The notes beneath the pieces are model-generated. The model was not told the DNA's origin, ran no database searches, and saw only the letters and a program-made list of their open reading frames with translations. Source: Oxalobacter formigenes (lineage in GTDB: Bacteria > Pseudomonadota > Gammaproteobacteria > Burkholderiales > Burkholderiaceae_D). Taken from it: DNA of 64,000 nucleotides. Positions 1 through 8,051 of this stretch are shown here, one piece after another; the stretch's first letter is position 1; every line of letters begins with the position of its first letter. The stretch is taken from the NCBI RefSeq assembly GCF_027158485.1, contig NZ_JAMKYJ010000003.1. One strand, 5' to 3'. The position numbers and the translations under genes are program-made.

Positions 1-68
1 TCAGGAATGGTAAACCGGAATCGATATAAATAACATCTACTCAAATAACACATGAAAAGAGAATGGCA

Positions 69-533
69 ATGAAAACCAAAATCACAACTGCCATACTGGC
101 AGGATGTCTGCTTTCCGGTTCAGCTTTCGCAGGCGATTACGCCACCGCGCTCGGAAAGTGCCTCTATGACAACACAAACGCCACCGACAAGACCACATTG
201 ACACAATGGGCTTTCGTGTCACTGGGCAAAACCAGTGCAGCGAAATCAGTCGTTACCATTCCAGCCGCAAAGACAAATGCAGTTGATCAGCAGGCCCAAA
301 AACTGGTCACCAGACTGGTGACTACCTCCTGCCGCAAAGAAGCTGCACAGGTAGCCTTGCACGAATCGACAAGCGGTTTACAGGATGCCGTCGTGGCGCT
401 CAGCTCCCGAATGATCGCAGACCAGCTAAAATCCCAGACGAAAAACACTTTTTCCAACTCCCTGCTTACTTCGGAACAGTCGGAACAACTGATAGAAGCA
501 GGCAAAGCGCTGCAAAATCTTTTCCAGAAATAA
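69..533 (+). CDS. Small secreted protein of unknown function
   Basis: 154-residue protein with a clear Sec signal peptide: basic MKTK start, hydrophobic core to about residue 20, and a likely AFA|GD cleavage site. I chose the ATG at 69 over the in-frame ATG at 63 because the purine-rich AAAAGAGA at 55-62 is correctly spaced only for the second ATG. The mature part has two Cys (in KCLYD near the N-terminus and TSCRKE in the middle), possibly a periplasmic disulfide, and the rest looks helical and Ala/Gln/Ser-rich. No enzymatic motif is visible. It stands alone, is followed by an intrinsic terminator, and is upstream of miaA with about 200 nt between. I do not recognise the family; a periplasmic or exported role is inferred only from the signal. 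Confidence 0.7.
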   Translation: MKTKITTAILAGCLLSGSAFAGDYATALGKCLYDNTNATDKTTLTQWAFVSLGKTSAAKSVVTIPAAKTNAVDQQAQKLVTRLVTTSCRKEAAQVALHESTSGLQDAVVALSSRMIADQLKSQTKNTFSNSLLTSEQSEQLIEAGKALQNLFQK

Positions 534-567
534 AAAACGAATTGGAAAAACGCCTATAGACATGAGC

Positions 568-602
568 AAAAGCCGTCAGCAACATTCATGACGGCTTTTT
601 TA
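568..602 (+). terminator. Intrinsic terminator after the secreted-protein gene
   Basis: An 11-bp perfect stem (568-578 with 589-599) contains AGCCGTCA / TGACGGCT, has a 10-nt loop and ends in a T run. It lies 35 nt after the stop codon at 533. Confidence 0.85.
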
Positions 603-737
603 ATGGCAAATCCCTTGTTTTCTCAAGCACAATCGAAAAAATCGATATTGGCATACCATATTGCCTTCAGTGGAAAAGACATGAATAATCTGAACCTTCA
701 GCTCATTCCCCTTCAATGATTTTTTCTCCTCCATAAC

Positions 738-1676
738 ATGACGGATACCAGACCAATTATCATCGCCATCATGGGACCGACCGCATCGGGAAAAACCGCT
801 GCGGCACTCGACATCGCACAAAACATCCCTTCAGAGATCATTTCCGTCGATTCCGCCCTCGTTTACCGTGAAATGGACATCGGCACCGCCAAACCGTCAC
901 AGGAAGAGCGGGCAAGCGTTCCCCATCACCTGATCGACATCATCGATCCTAGCCAAACCTATTCAGTCGCCCAGTTCCGTGAAGATACCTTGCGTTTGAT
1001 TACCGAAATCCGGCAAAGGGGAAAACTCCCCCTGCTGGTCGGTGGCACCATGCTCTACTTCAAGGGATTGACCAGCGGCCTCGACGACCTGCCGGGCGCC
1101 AATCCTGAAATTCGGGCGAAACTCGACGAAGAAGCCGCACAAATCGGATGGCCGGGCATGCACGCCAAACTGTCAAGCCTCGACCCCGTCACCGCTGACA
1201 GATTGAAACCCAACGATGCCCAGCGCATACAACGTGCCCTTGAAATCATCGAACTGACTGGAAAACCCCTGTCCGAACTGCATTCCGGCCAGCAGGCGCG
1301 ATCATTTCCCTTTGACATTATCCCTATTGCACTGGAACCTTCAGACAGAAGCAAACTGCATGAACGCATTGCCCTGCGCTTTGACCAGATGTTAAAGGAT
1401 GACCTGCTAATTGAAGAAGTCCGCAAACTGCGTGAACGTGGCGACCTGCACCCCGGAATGCCATCCATGCGTTGCGTCGGCTATCGACAGACATGGGAAT
1501 ACCTTGACGGTGAGTTCGACCGCAAAGCACTGCGCGAAAAAGGCATCGCTGCAACCCGACAGCTGGCCAAACGCCAGCTCACCTGGCTGCGCTCCATGCC
1601 GGAACGCATCTCCATCGATTGCCTCTCACCCAATGCATTGTCAGATATCATGACACATGTCGAGAACGCTCTCTGA
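738..1676 (+). CDS. miaA: tRNA dimethylallyltransferase MiaA
   Basis: Transfers a dimethylallyl group from DMAPP to N6 of A37 in tRNAs reading UNN codons, the first step toward ms2i6A. The P-loop GPTASGKT is at residues 13-20, followed by the DSALVYREMDIGTAKP segment that is diagnostic of the family, the substrate-binding VGGTMLYFKGL, and the late AQRIQRALEI and GYRQTWEYL motifs. Length is 312 residues, normal for bacterial MiaA. The start is the ATG before TDTRPIIIAIMG; no strong Shine-Dalgarno is visible upstream. Monocistronic here; the usual neighbour hfq is absent, and two tRNA genes follow, one of which (tRNA-Phe) is a MiaA substrate in other bacteria. Confidence 0.97.
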   Translation: MTDTRPIIIAIMGPTASGKTAAALDIAQNIPSEIISVDSALVYREMDIGTAKPSQEERASVPHHLIDIIDPSQTYSVAQFREDTLRLITEIRQRGKLPLLVGGTMLYFKGLTSGLDDLPGANPEIRAKLDEEAAQIGWPGMHAKLSSLDPVTADRLKPNDAQRIQRALEIIELTGKPLSELHSGQQARSFPFDIIPIALEPSDRSKLHERIALRFDQMLKDDLLIEEVRKLRERGDLHPGMPSMRCVGYRQTWEYLDGEFDRKALREKGIAATRQLAKRQLTWLRSMPERISIDCLSPNALSDIMTHVENAL

Positions 1677-1738
1677 AAACGGATGAGTACGGCTCTGTAA
1701 TATTTCCAACACTCCAACAAAAATCCGGAAAAACTTCC

Positions 1739-1767
1739 TTGACAATTCCCTCTGAAACCATCAGAAT
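1739..1767 (+). promoter_or_regulatory. Probable sigma-70 promoter of tRNA-Met
   Basis: TTGACA at 1739-1744 and CAGAAT at 1762-1767 are separated by 17 nt, 12 nt before the tRNA 5' end. Confidence 0.65.
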
Positions 1768-1779
1768 AGCAGGCTACTT

Positions 1780-1856
1780 GGTGATATAGCTCAGCTGGTT
1801 AGAGCACAGCACTCATAATGCTGGGGTCGGTGGTTCAAGTCCACCTATCACCACCA
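1780..1856 (+). tRNA. tRNA-Met (anticodon CAT), elongator type
   Basis: 77 nt with acceptor GGTGATA / TATCACC, discriminator A and encoded CCA. The anticodon loop CTCATAA is flanked by a CAGCA/TGCTG stem. The normal first acceptor pair and the AGAGCA...GGGGTC pattern resemble the elongator tRNA-Met of other proteobacteria, not the initiator. An Ile2 tRNA with lysidine also carries CAT and cannot be fully excluded by eye. Confidence 0.93.
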
Positions 1857-1882
1857 AATAAGACAATTATGACAAGCAGTTC

Positions 1883-1912
1883 TTGTGAAAACTCGGATGA
1901 GTTTGTTATAAT
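1883..1912 (+). promoter_or_regulatory. Probable promoter of tRNA-Phe
   Basis: TTGTGA at 1883-1888 and a perfect TATAAT at 1907-1912 are spaced by 18 nt, 10 nt before the tRNA-Phe 5' end. It suggests that tRNA-Phe is transcribed independently of tRNA-Met. Confidence 0.6.
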
Positions 1913-1922
1913 TACAAGTCTT

Positions 1923-1998
<76 letters not shown>

Positions 1999-2004
1999 GA
2001 ATTC

Positions 2005-2036
2005 AAAAGCCCAATCATTTCTGATTGGGCTTTTTT
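2005..2036 (+). terminator. Terminator of the tRNA unit
   Basis: A 13-bp perfect stem (2005-2017 with 2022-2034), core GCCCAATCA / TGATTGGGC, with a 4-nt loop and a T6 tail starts 7 nt after the tRNA-Phe CCA end. Confidence 0.92.
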
Positions 2037-2225
2037 GTTTTTCCGAAGCAGAAAAATATCCATTAATGAAAATAAAATCCCTCATCTCTTCCTTACAATG
2101 CATTCCTTTTAAATACTAGTCAGATTAACGTGCTTCCTACACTGCCTTCCCCGTTTCTCTCCAATGCACATGCAAAAAATGCTGTTTTGCATGAATACCG
2201 ATAACGACGATAACATACACTCAAA

Positions 2226-2248
2226 ATATTATTGCTAGACAATAATAT
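2226..2248. repeat. AT-rich inverted repeat upstream of the decayed higBA
   Basis: Perfect 9-bp arms ATATTATTG (2226-2234) and CAATAATAT (2240-2248) around a 5-nt spacer, 24 nt before the higB remnant. HigA-type antitoxins autorepress through palindromes at this position, so it may be an old operator. I see no gene in 2037-2271. Confidence 0.45.
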
Positions 2249-2271
2249 CGTTTTGAATTGTTAGTAATTCC

Positions 2272-2546
2272 ATAATCATTTCCTTATTCGACAAAAAAAC
2301 CGAAACCATCTAGAACGGTTCTTTTAGCAAGCGGCTTCCTCCACACATTCAGGCTGTTGCCAAACGAAAGTTGAGGATGATCAACAACGCGCAACAGATT
2401 GAAAATTTGAGAATTTTGCCATTCAATCAACTTGAACAGCTTTACAAAAAGAGAATCGGACAATGGAGTATCTGAATCAATAGCGTATTTATTTCATCTG
2501 GAACAGAGGAAAGATCAGTCGGGTTGAAATTTGCGGCTATCATTAG
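2272..2546 (+). pseudogene. higB: Decayed HigB/RelE-type mRNA interferase toxin
   Basis: Read from 2272, the frame matches a complete HigB toxin but is broken. It begins with ATA in place of ATG, giving IISLFDKKTETI, then a TAG at 2311-2313. It continues through NGSFSKRLPPHIQAV and AKRKLRMINNAQQIENLR to RIGQWSI, where a TGA sits at 2473-2475. Right after ATC-AA (2476-2480) the family sequence moves to another frame, starting with a TAG at 2481-2483, and runs through RIYFIWNRGK and VEICGYH to its proper stop at 2544-2546. HigB proteins cleave mRNA at the ribosome. Here a lost start, three in-frame stops and a frameshift make activity implausible. It sits 12 nt before higA, the normal toxin-first order. 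Confidence 0.8.
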
Positions 2547-2558
2547 AGGAGACGAAAC

Positions 2559-2889
2559 ATGGACCGGTTGCCCAATATTCATCCGGGAGAAATTCTTCTT
2601 GAAGAGTTTCTTGTTCCACTCGGAATCAGCAAATACCATCTTGCCCACAACATCCAGGTTCCGGCCACATGTATCAGTGAAATCTGTGCAGGAAAACGAA
2701 GTATCAGTCCAGACACAGCTATACGGTTTGGCAAGGTTTTCAAAACATTCCGGTTTTTAACTCGGTCTTCATGCAGATTACGATACCGAGAAAACCCTGC
2801 TGAAAAACCGACATAAAGAAGCAGATTCAACCACTGGTTACACTGCGAAACATATAAAACCGGCATTTGCCAGAAATATGGGAGAATAA
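2559..2889 (+). pseudogene. higA: Frameshifted HigA-type antitoxin
   Basis: The first 65 or so codons are a well-preserved HigA: NIHPGEILLEEFLVPLGIS, then an Xre-type HTH with ISEICAGKRSISPDTAIRFGK. A good RBS (AGAGGAG) precedes the ATG. Near 2750-2757 the reading frame shifts. The family C-terminus (LGLHADYDTEK, then NRHKEAD) continues in another frame after a TAA at 2758-2760 and reaches its own stop at 2887-2889. In the original frame the ORF runs to 2816 with unrelated residues. The truncated N-terminal product keeps the DNA-binding domain and could still be made and bind DNA. HigA normally neutralises HigB and represses the operon. Confidence 0.8.
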
Positions 2890-2975
2890 AAAGAAGTAGC
2901 AGGAATTACCCCAGACAAATTTTTATTGATTGGTTTCTTTATTTCGAATACTTAGGCAGCTGCCAAAATAAAAAA

Positions 2976-3950
2976 TCATATATTTATCTGAAATTCGAAA
3001 AGCTTCATTCCAAAAAGTTTTATAAGTTTAATTTTTTTCGAGCCTTTTCTTGCAGTAAAAATCTCAAATATATTAGGTATTCCCTGATGTTTATACAATG
3101 CACCATGTTTAATAGTATCAATCACATCTGGCAGAACTTCATTCAATTTGATTTTTCCCAAGATTTTTTCTTCATAGTTACGTGTTTTCCGTTCATAAAG
3201 CATCATGCGAGAGGATTGTTTGATTGAATTGTTGGAATGCCAACGGTATGAAAACAAGATTTCATCAAGATATTTTAGTTTGGAGTATTTTGAAATCTGC
3301 AGCATGAGATACCAGTCTTCTAACGGAGCCTCTTTTGTGAATATATCTGCTTTTCTGAATATAGATTTTCTTATCAAATATCCATTGGGGATATAATTTC
3401 TTAAATATAAGGAGGAATAAGTACCAAAATTATCAAATAGAAAATTAAGTTGCAGATCTTTTTGAAGAAAATCGGCAAAAGTTAAATAAACAGCATCATT
3501 TTTATTATATACATTGTTTCGTTTATTATCCCAATAACAAACAACACCATTTTCATCGACTATTTCATTATCTCCAACGACGAGAGAATAAGAAGGATTA
3601 TTAATTAAAAAAGTTAATTGCTTCTCAATAGCATCTGGTTTAGCAAGATCATCGGAAGCAATAAAGTAAATGTATTCACCTAGAGAAATGTTAATTAGTC
3701 TGTTTAGTGTATCGCAAGTTCCCTTATTCTCTTGAGTTTCGAAAACTACTCTGGAAAAACGATCTCGGCAAAAGCGCTCCATTTCACAAATTTTCTGATA
3801 AGTCAAATCAGAAGAACCATCATTAATAACAATCAATTCAATATTTTTATATGATTGGTTTAAAATTGAGGTAATTGTTTCCTGTATATATTGCTCATGA
3901 TTATATGCAGGAATCAATACCGATACCAAAGGGACATTAGTCATAATCAT
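2976..3950 (-). CDS. GT2-family glycosyltransferase (last gene of polysaccharide operon)
   Basis: 324-residue GT-A fold transferase. It starts with PLVSVLIPAYNHEQYIQE, then INDGSS, the metal-binding ASDD motif near residue 100, and a late EDWYLML acceptor-side motif. It is expected to add a sugar from a nucleotide donor to a growing glycan on the cytoplasmic side of the inner membrane. It ends the minus-strand operon and overlaps the upstream aminotransferase gene by 14 nt, which implies translational coupling. AT-rich codon use matches the rest of the island. Donor and acceptor cannot be read from sequence; a 3-amino-deoxysugar is a reasonable guess given its partner gene. Confidence 0.88.
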   Translation of the reverse strand: MIMTNVPLVSVLIPAYNHEQYIQETITSILNQSYKNIELIVINDGSSDLTYQKICEMERFCRDRFSRVVFETQENKGTCDTLNRLINISLGEYIYFIASDDLAKPDAIEKQLTFLINNPSYSLVVGDNEIVDENGVVCYWDNKRNNVYNKNDAVYLTFADFLQKDLQLNFLFDNFGTYSSLYLRNYIPNGYLIRKSIFRKADIFTKEAPLEDWYLMLQISKYSKLKYLDEILFSYRWHSNNSIKQSSRMMLYERKTRNYEEKILGKIKLNEVLPDVIDTIKHGALYKHQGIPNIFEIFTARKGSKKIKLIKLFGMKLFEFQINI

Positions 3951-5025
3951 TTACCAACTCAATTACTTTATCAATCTCATCTTTAGTCATAACGGGACTT
4001 ACAGGTAAACTGATGATTTCCCGATGAATTTTTTCAGTGATAGGAAGAGATAAATGATGCCACTCCTTGAAACACCCTTGATGATGAGGCGCCGTAGGAT
4101 AATGAATTAAAGTTTCAATTCCATTCTTAGCCAGATAAGATTGAAATTGCTCACGATTAGGAACACGTACTGGAAAAACATGCCATACATGCGATTCAGA
4201 GGTATAACTTAATGGTAAAATTATTTTATAATTTTTTATATTATCAATATAATAATTTGCTATTGTTCGACGTTTTTCATTATCGGCATCGAGATGCTTT
4301 AGCTTGACATTCAGAACTGCCGCCTGAATTTCATCAAGTCGAGAATTCACACCCTTGTAAATATGATGATATTTATAATCTGATCCATAATTCGCAAGAG
4401 CTGAAATTTTTTGATAAAGAGCTTTATCATTGGTTGTTATAGCACCACCATCACCCAGACAACCCAGATTCTTACCAGGGTAAAATGAAAAACCGGATGC
4501 ATCACCTAAATTACCAGTTCTTTTTCCTTTATAAATAGCGCCATGAGCCTGAGCAGAGTCTTCAATTATTTTCAGATTATATTTTTCCGCCAAAGACCAA
4601 ATTTTTTCCATTTGAACAGCTTGCCCATAAAGATGAACGACCATTATGGCCTTTGTTCTATTGGTAATTTTTTTTTCAATTAAATCAGGATCAATGTTAT
4701 ATGTTTTAATATCAGGCTCAACCAGTACCGGTATACAGCCATTCTGGACTATTGCCAGAATAGATGCAATGTAAGTATTTGCAGGAACAATGATTTCATC
4801 ATTAGAACCAAAACCATAAGCCTTGATAATCAAGTTTAGTGCGTCAAGTCCATTTGCAACACCTAGCGCATACTGAGAACCACAAAAGTTTGAAAAATTT
4901 TCAGCAAAAATATCATTATATTTACCTTGCAAGTACCAACCACAGTCAAGTATATTTTTAATTTCATGATTAATTTCATCATAAAATCTGTTATTTACTT
5001 TTTTTAGATCAAGAAATTTAATCAT
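3937..5025 (-). CDS. dTDP-3-keto-6-deoxyhexose 3-aminotransferase (FdtB/QdtB-like)
   Basis: 362-residue DegT/DnrJ/EryC1-family PLP enzyme. Visible features are GLDALNLIIKAY, VPANTYIAS, EDSAQAHGA (Asp156), the PLP lysine in FYPGKNLG (Lys185) and NSRLDEIQAA. The overall sequence closely resembles FdtB/QdtB, which aminate C3 of a dTDP-3-keto-6-deoxyhexose to give dTDP-Fuc3N or dTDP-Qui3N. The pairing with an FdtA/QdtA-type isomerase (12421-12816) and RmlA/RmlB upstream in the same operon supports this over C4-aminating relatives. It overlaps both neighbouring glycosyltransferase genes (4 and 14 nt). Which epimer is made cannot be decided here. Confidence 0.85.
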   Translation of the reverse strand: MIKFLDLKKVNNRFYDEINHEIKNILDCGWYLQGKYNDIFAENFSNFCGSQYALGVANGLDALNLIIKAYGFGSNDEIIVPANTYIASILAIVQNGCIPVLVEPDIKTYNIDPDLIEKKITNRTKAIMVVHLYGQAVQMEKIWSLAEKYNLKIIEDSAQAHGAIYKGKRTGNLGDASGFSFYPGKNLGCLGDGGAITTNDKALYQKISALANYGSDYKYHHIYKGVNSRLDEIQAAVLNVKLKHLDADNEKRRTIANYYIDNIKNYKIILPLSYTSESHVWHVFPVRVPNREQFQSYLAKNGIETLIHYPTAPHHQGCFKEWHHLSLPITEKIHREIISLPVSPVMTKDEIDKVIELVNDYD

Positions 5026-5981
5026 CTTTTTCTTTTTTTCAACTGCCAGGATATAAATATTTTAACTTTTTCAACAAAACCGAGATTGTTCCAATTTAAA
5101 CATTTATAAATAAAACTATCTTTTAATTTTTTACTCTGCGCAAGATACTTTTGATACTTGAGCGGCTCCAATTGATTTTTCAAAATGTTTTTATTTTTGT
5201 AAATATATTTCATAGGATAATATGTCCTGTGAAAAATACATCTATCAAATTCCGGGGCCACACGTGACATAATTTCATAACTCATTGCATTTACGAGTTC
5301 TTTTTCAATATTTGTCATGTTGTTCCATATACTATTTTGCGTTTGTCTATAGTTATAGACAGGTCTGTCTATATAGTATAACTTCCCGAATTGCAGCATA
5401 TAGATTGTGATCAGATTATCGTCAAAATTTTCAGTATTTTTCAGAAAAATATTCCTGCTTACATCAATTATATTTCTAAAAACAATGCATCCTGAATGTA
5501 TATATACATTTTTGATGTAGAAGTCAGTATCAATAATCCCATTTCTAAGAGGTTGATCTGGAGTTATAATTTTATCAGGGTATAAAAATTGAAAGTTGAA
5601 GGCACATCCGATCAATGATGGTTCCTTTTCCAATATATTTATAGCATCCTGAACAAAATGTTTATCACAATAAAAATCGTCTCCATCCAACGTTAAAAAA
5701 TAATCACCGGAAGCAAATTTTAATAAATTCAATCTATTGTCTGATGCTCTTCGAATGGGGTCATACACCATATCGACTTGCCTAGGCATTACATAGTATT
5801 TAATTATCTCAGGATATTTCTCTTGATAAGATTTAATTTTCTCTAGTGTACCATCACTTGACCCATCATCACCAATCAAAATTTCATAAGGACACGTTAA
5901 CTCAAGAGCAAAAATACTTTCAAGACTTTTCCAAACAAATTCTATTTGATTATAGTATGTTACACAAAAACTTACTTTCAT
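5022..5981 (-). CDS. GT2-family glycosyltransferase
   Basis: 319-residue GT-A type transferase. It begins MKVSFCVTYYNQIEFV, then LIGDDGSSDGT and the metal-binding DGDD motif near residue 100. The second half is Tyr/Asn/Lys-rich as in many polysaccharide transferases, with a basic C-terminus (WQLKKRKR) that could touch the membrane. It has a 4-nt overlap with the aminotransferase downstream. Upstream is a 136-nt very AT-rich gap to the polyol-phosphate transferase gene, so an internal promoter is possible though I cannot place one. Specificity unknown. Confidence 0.87.
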   Translation of the reverse strand: MKVSFCVTYYNQIEFVWKSLESIFALELTCPYEILIGDDGSSDGTLEKIKSYQEKYPEIIKYYVMPRQVDMVYDPIRRASDNRLNLLKFASGDYFLTLDGDDFYCDKHFVQDAINILEKEPSLIGCAFNFQFLYPDKIITPDQPLRNGIIDTDFYIKNVYIHSGCIVFRNIIDVSRNIFLKNTENFDDNLITIYMLQFGKLYYIDRPVYNYRQTQNSIWNNMTNIEKELVNAMSYEIMSRVAPEFDRCIFHRTYYPMKYIYKNKNILKNQLEPLKYQKYLAQSKKLKDSFIYKCLNWNNLGFVEKVKIFISWQLKKRKR

Positions 5982-6117
5982 TTTTTGTCCAAGAATATTA
6001 ACCTAGCCCATCAAAATGTTTTATGAAAATAGCACAAATATTATTTTGCTTAACTTAAATAAGTATAGTAATTTATCAAATAATTTAGCATTAAACTTCA
6101 TTCACATAATACAAAAA

Positions 6118-7353
6118 TTATCTAAAGAAATCTTTAATAATAATTTCTTTAATTTCACAACAGGCTTTTTTCTCTGAATTTGGAAAAAGTTCATTAATAA
6201 TATCTTCACGCTTTGCTTTAAGTGGATCAATACCTTTTTTCAAAAAATCAAGTGTTTTACTCAGCTCTTCCCAGTTGCTGACCCAATAAAACCCCTGTGA
6301 CATTTTTCTGGAAAAATCATTAAAATGATCTGTTTTATGGCAATAAATGATTGGTTTTCCGGTCAAAAAATACTCCGCAATGATACTGGATATATCAGTT
6401 ATCAGGATATCTGACGAATAAAATGTATGAAGGTATTCACCGCTAGAATCTATTTTTGCGTTTTTTCTCTTAATATATTCATTTTTATATTTTTCAGCAT
6501 CCTCTTCATTTAATTCTCCATTCGCATTCCACTCGAGAAAAGCTTGTGGATGTGGCCTGAATATGAAATCTATTTCATTGTTACTATCTATATAATCAAG
6601 AATTTTATCTTTGTAGTCAAAAAAATGACAATTGTTTTCTCTCGTTGACCATCGAGGCGTCCAGATTATTCTGCATATATCATTTTCTTTTCGTCTACTC
6701 CATAAATCACTATCACATTTTTTATATTTTTCAAGACTATCATACCTGGGAAACCCTGTAATAAAGATTTTTCGCTTGATTTTTGTTTTAACTTTTTTCA
6801 AATGAGCAACAAGAAGTTCAAAATCATAGTCGCTCTGACAAAAGAAAAAACTGACATCTTTGATAAAATTGAAGGGATAAGACTCGTCGTATATTTCATT
6901 TCCCATCATATTAGCTGCATAATGAACATAACAAATCTTTGCATATTGCGAAACAACTTTGCTATGATACTCTTCTGGTCTGCAGATATTATATGGAGTC
7001 TGAAAAAAGATATAATCAATATTTAATTTTTTTAAATCAAACCAAATGCCATTTTTATAATCATATCCTTCAATAACAGCACAAGGAAAATTTTTAAAAA
7101 AAACTTCAGCACCTTCAGACTCATAAACTTGATGATTAAAATCAGTTCCAGGCAATTGTTTTTTATTTGGGATAGCCACAATCGTGATATTGAATCTTTT
7201 ATCTTCATTACATGCTTCAAAAAAAGACTTTAGAGATCCCCATAAGGCCGGTCGATGACAAACAAAAACAATATTTATTTTCTTATTCCGAAATACTTTT
7301 ATTCGCCTTTTAATATTCCATATAAAATCATTTAATAAATATTTGAGTTTCAT
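6118..7353 (-). CDS. CDP-glycerol/polyol glycerophosphotransferase-family protein (TagB/TagF-like)
   Basis: 411 residues. Members of this family transfer glycerol-phosphate or ribitol-phosphate from a CDP-polyol to a glycan or lipid acceptor. The C-terminal catalytic region shows FIFRPHPQAF (the RPHP-type motif) and SSDILITDISSIIAEYFLTG, the DxSS motif typical of the Glyphos_transf fold, then KPIIYCHKTD. The N-terminal part starts with basic residues and INIVFVCHRPALWG, a GT-B-like beta-alpha opening. It sits 29 nt after the epimerase gene and in line with the TarI-like cytidylyltransferase and reductase genes, so its donor is probably the CDP-alditol made by those enzymes. Rare in Gram-negative glycans but known from phosphoalditol-containing capsules and O-antigens. 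Confidence 0.82.
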   Translation of the reverse strand: MKLKYLLNDFIWNIKRRIKVFRNKKINIVFVCHRPALWGSLKSFFEACNEDKRFNITIVAIPNKKQLPGTDFNHQVYESEGAEVFFKNFPCAVIEGYDYKNGIWFDLKKLNIDYIFFQTPYNICRPEEYHSKVVSQYAKICYVHYAANMMGNEIYDESYPFNFIKDVSFFFCQSDYDFELLVAHLKKVKTKIKRKIFITGFPRYDSLEKYKKCDSDLWSRRKENDICRIIWTPRWSTRENNCHFFDYKDKILDYIDSNNEIDFIFRPHPQAFLEWNANGELNEEDAEKYKNEYIKRKNAKIDSSGEYLHTFYSSDILITDISSIIAEYFLTGKPIIYCHKTDHFNDFSRKMSQGFYWVSNWEELSKTLDFLKKGIDPLKAKREDIINELFPNSEKKACCEIKEIIIKDFFR

Positions 7354-7382
7354 TATTTTCTTACGATATTAATTACAAAACA

Positions 7383-8051
7383 TCATTTCAAATGATTTCT
7401 CATTTCAAATATCGAGTTATTCCTTATGCCAGTTTTATCAAATAGACTTGATGTACCGGCAACAAAAATGTTTGCACCATATTGTTTCAACTTCCTTGCA
7501 TTTTCAAATGTAATATTTCCATCAACTTCAAAATCAATATCAAGATTTCGTTCATCAAGAAAACGATGCAGTTTTTCTGCTTTTGAAAAGCCAAATGGAA
7601 CCATATTCTGCCCTGCAAAACCTGGATTTACCATTAACAAATTGACTCCATCAATGAAATAGATCAACTCCTCCAAAACACCTATTGGTGTTCCTGGATT
7701 AATAGCCAAAAAAACTTTAGCGCCATATTTTTTTGCATTTTCCAATGTCCGCAAAATTTGAGGCGTACTTTCATAATGTATGGAAATAATGTCTTTCTCT
7801 TGAATTTGTAAAAGCGGTAATATATTGTCCGGATTTATAGTCATTATATGATAGTCGAATGGTATATTCGTATATCTTCTAAGTGAATTAATCCAATCCA
7901 GGCTTAATCCCAGATTTGGAACAAAAATACCATCCATAATATCTAAATGAAGATATTCTATATTTTCCTTTTCCAAAGTAGAAAATGTTTCGTTTAAGGT
8001 AAATGGATTTACACACATCATTGAAGCAGATATTACAGATTTTTTATTCAT
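7383..8051 (-). CDS. Ribulose-phosphate 3-epimerase family protein in a glycan operon
   Basis: 222-residue TIM barrel. Family metal and catalytic residues are preserved: HLDIMDG (His and Asp), DYHIM (His), VNPGFAGQ, and EVDGNI (Asp), plus the phosphate-loop-like VAGTSS. The opening ISASMM replaces the usual PSILS. The usual reaction interconverts D-ribulose-5-P and D-xylulose-5-P. Its start overlaps the end of the dehydrogenase gene by 8 nt and it precedes the polyol-P transferase gene. I infer that it is a dedicated copy that prepares the pentulose phosphate for reduction, not the housekeeping enzyme. Another ketose-phosphate substrate is possible. Confidence 0.82.
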   Translation of the reverse strand: MNKKSVISASMMCVNPFTLNETFSTLEKENIEYLHLDIMDGIFVPNLGLSLDWINSLRRYTNIPFDYHIMTINPDNILPLLQIQEKDIISIHYESTPQILRTLENAKKYGAKVFLAINPGTPIGVLEELIYFIDGVNLLMVNPGFAGQNMVPFGFSKAEKLHRFLDERNLDIDFEVDGNITFENARKLKQYGANIFVAGTSSLFDKTGIRNNSIFEMRNHLK

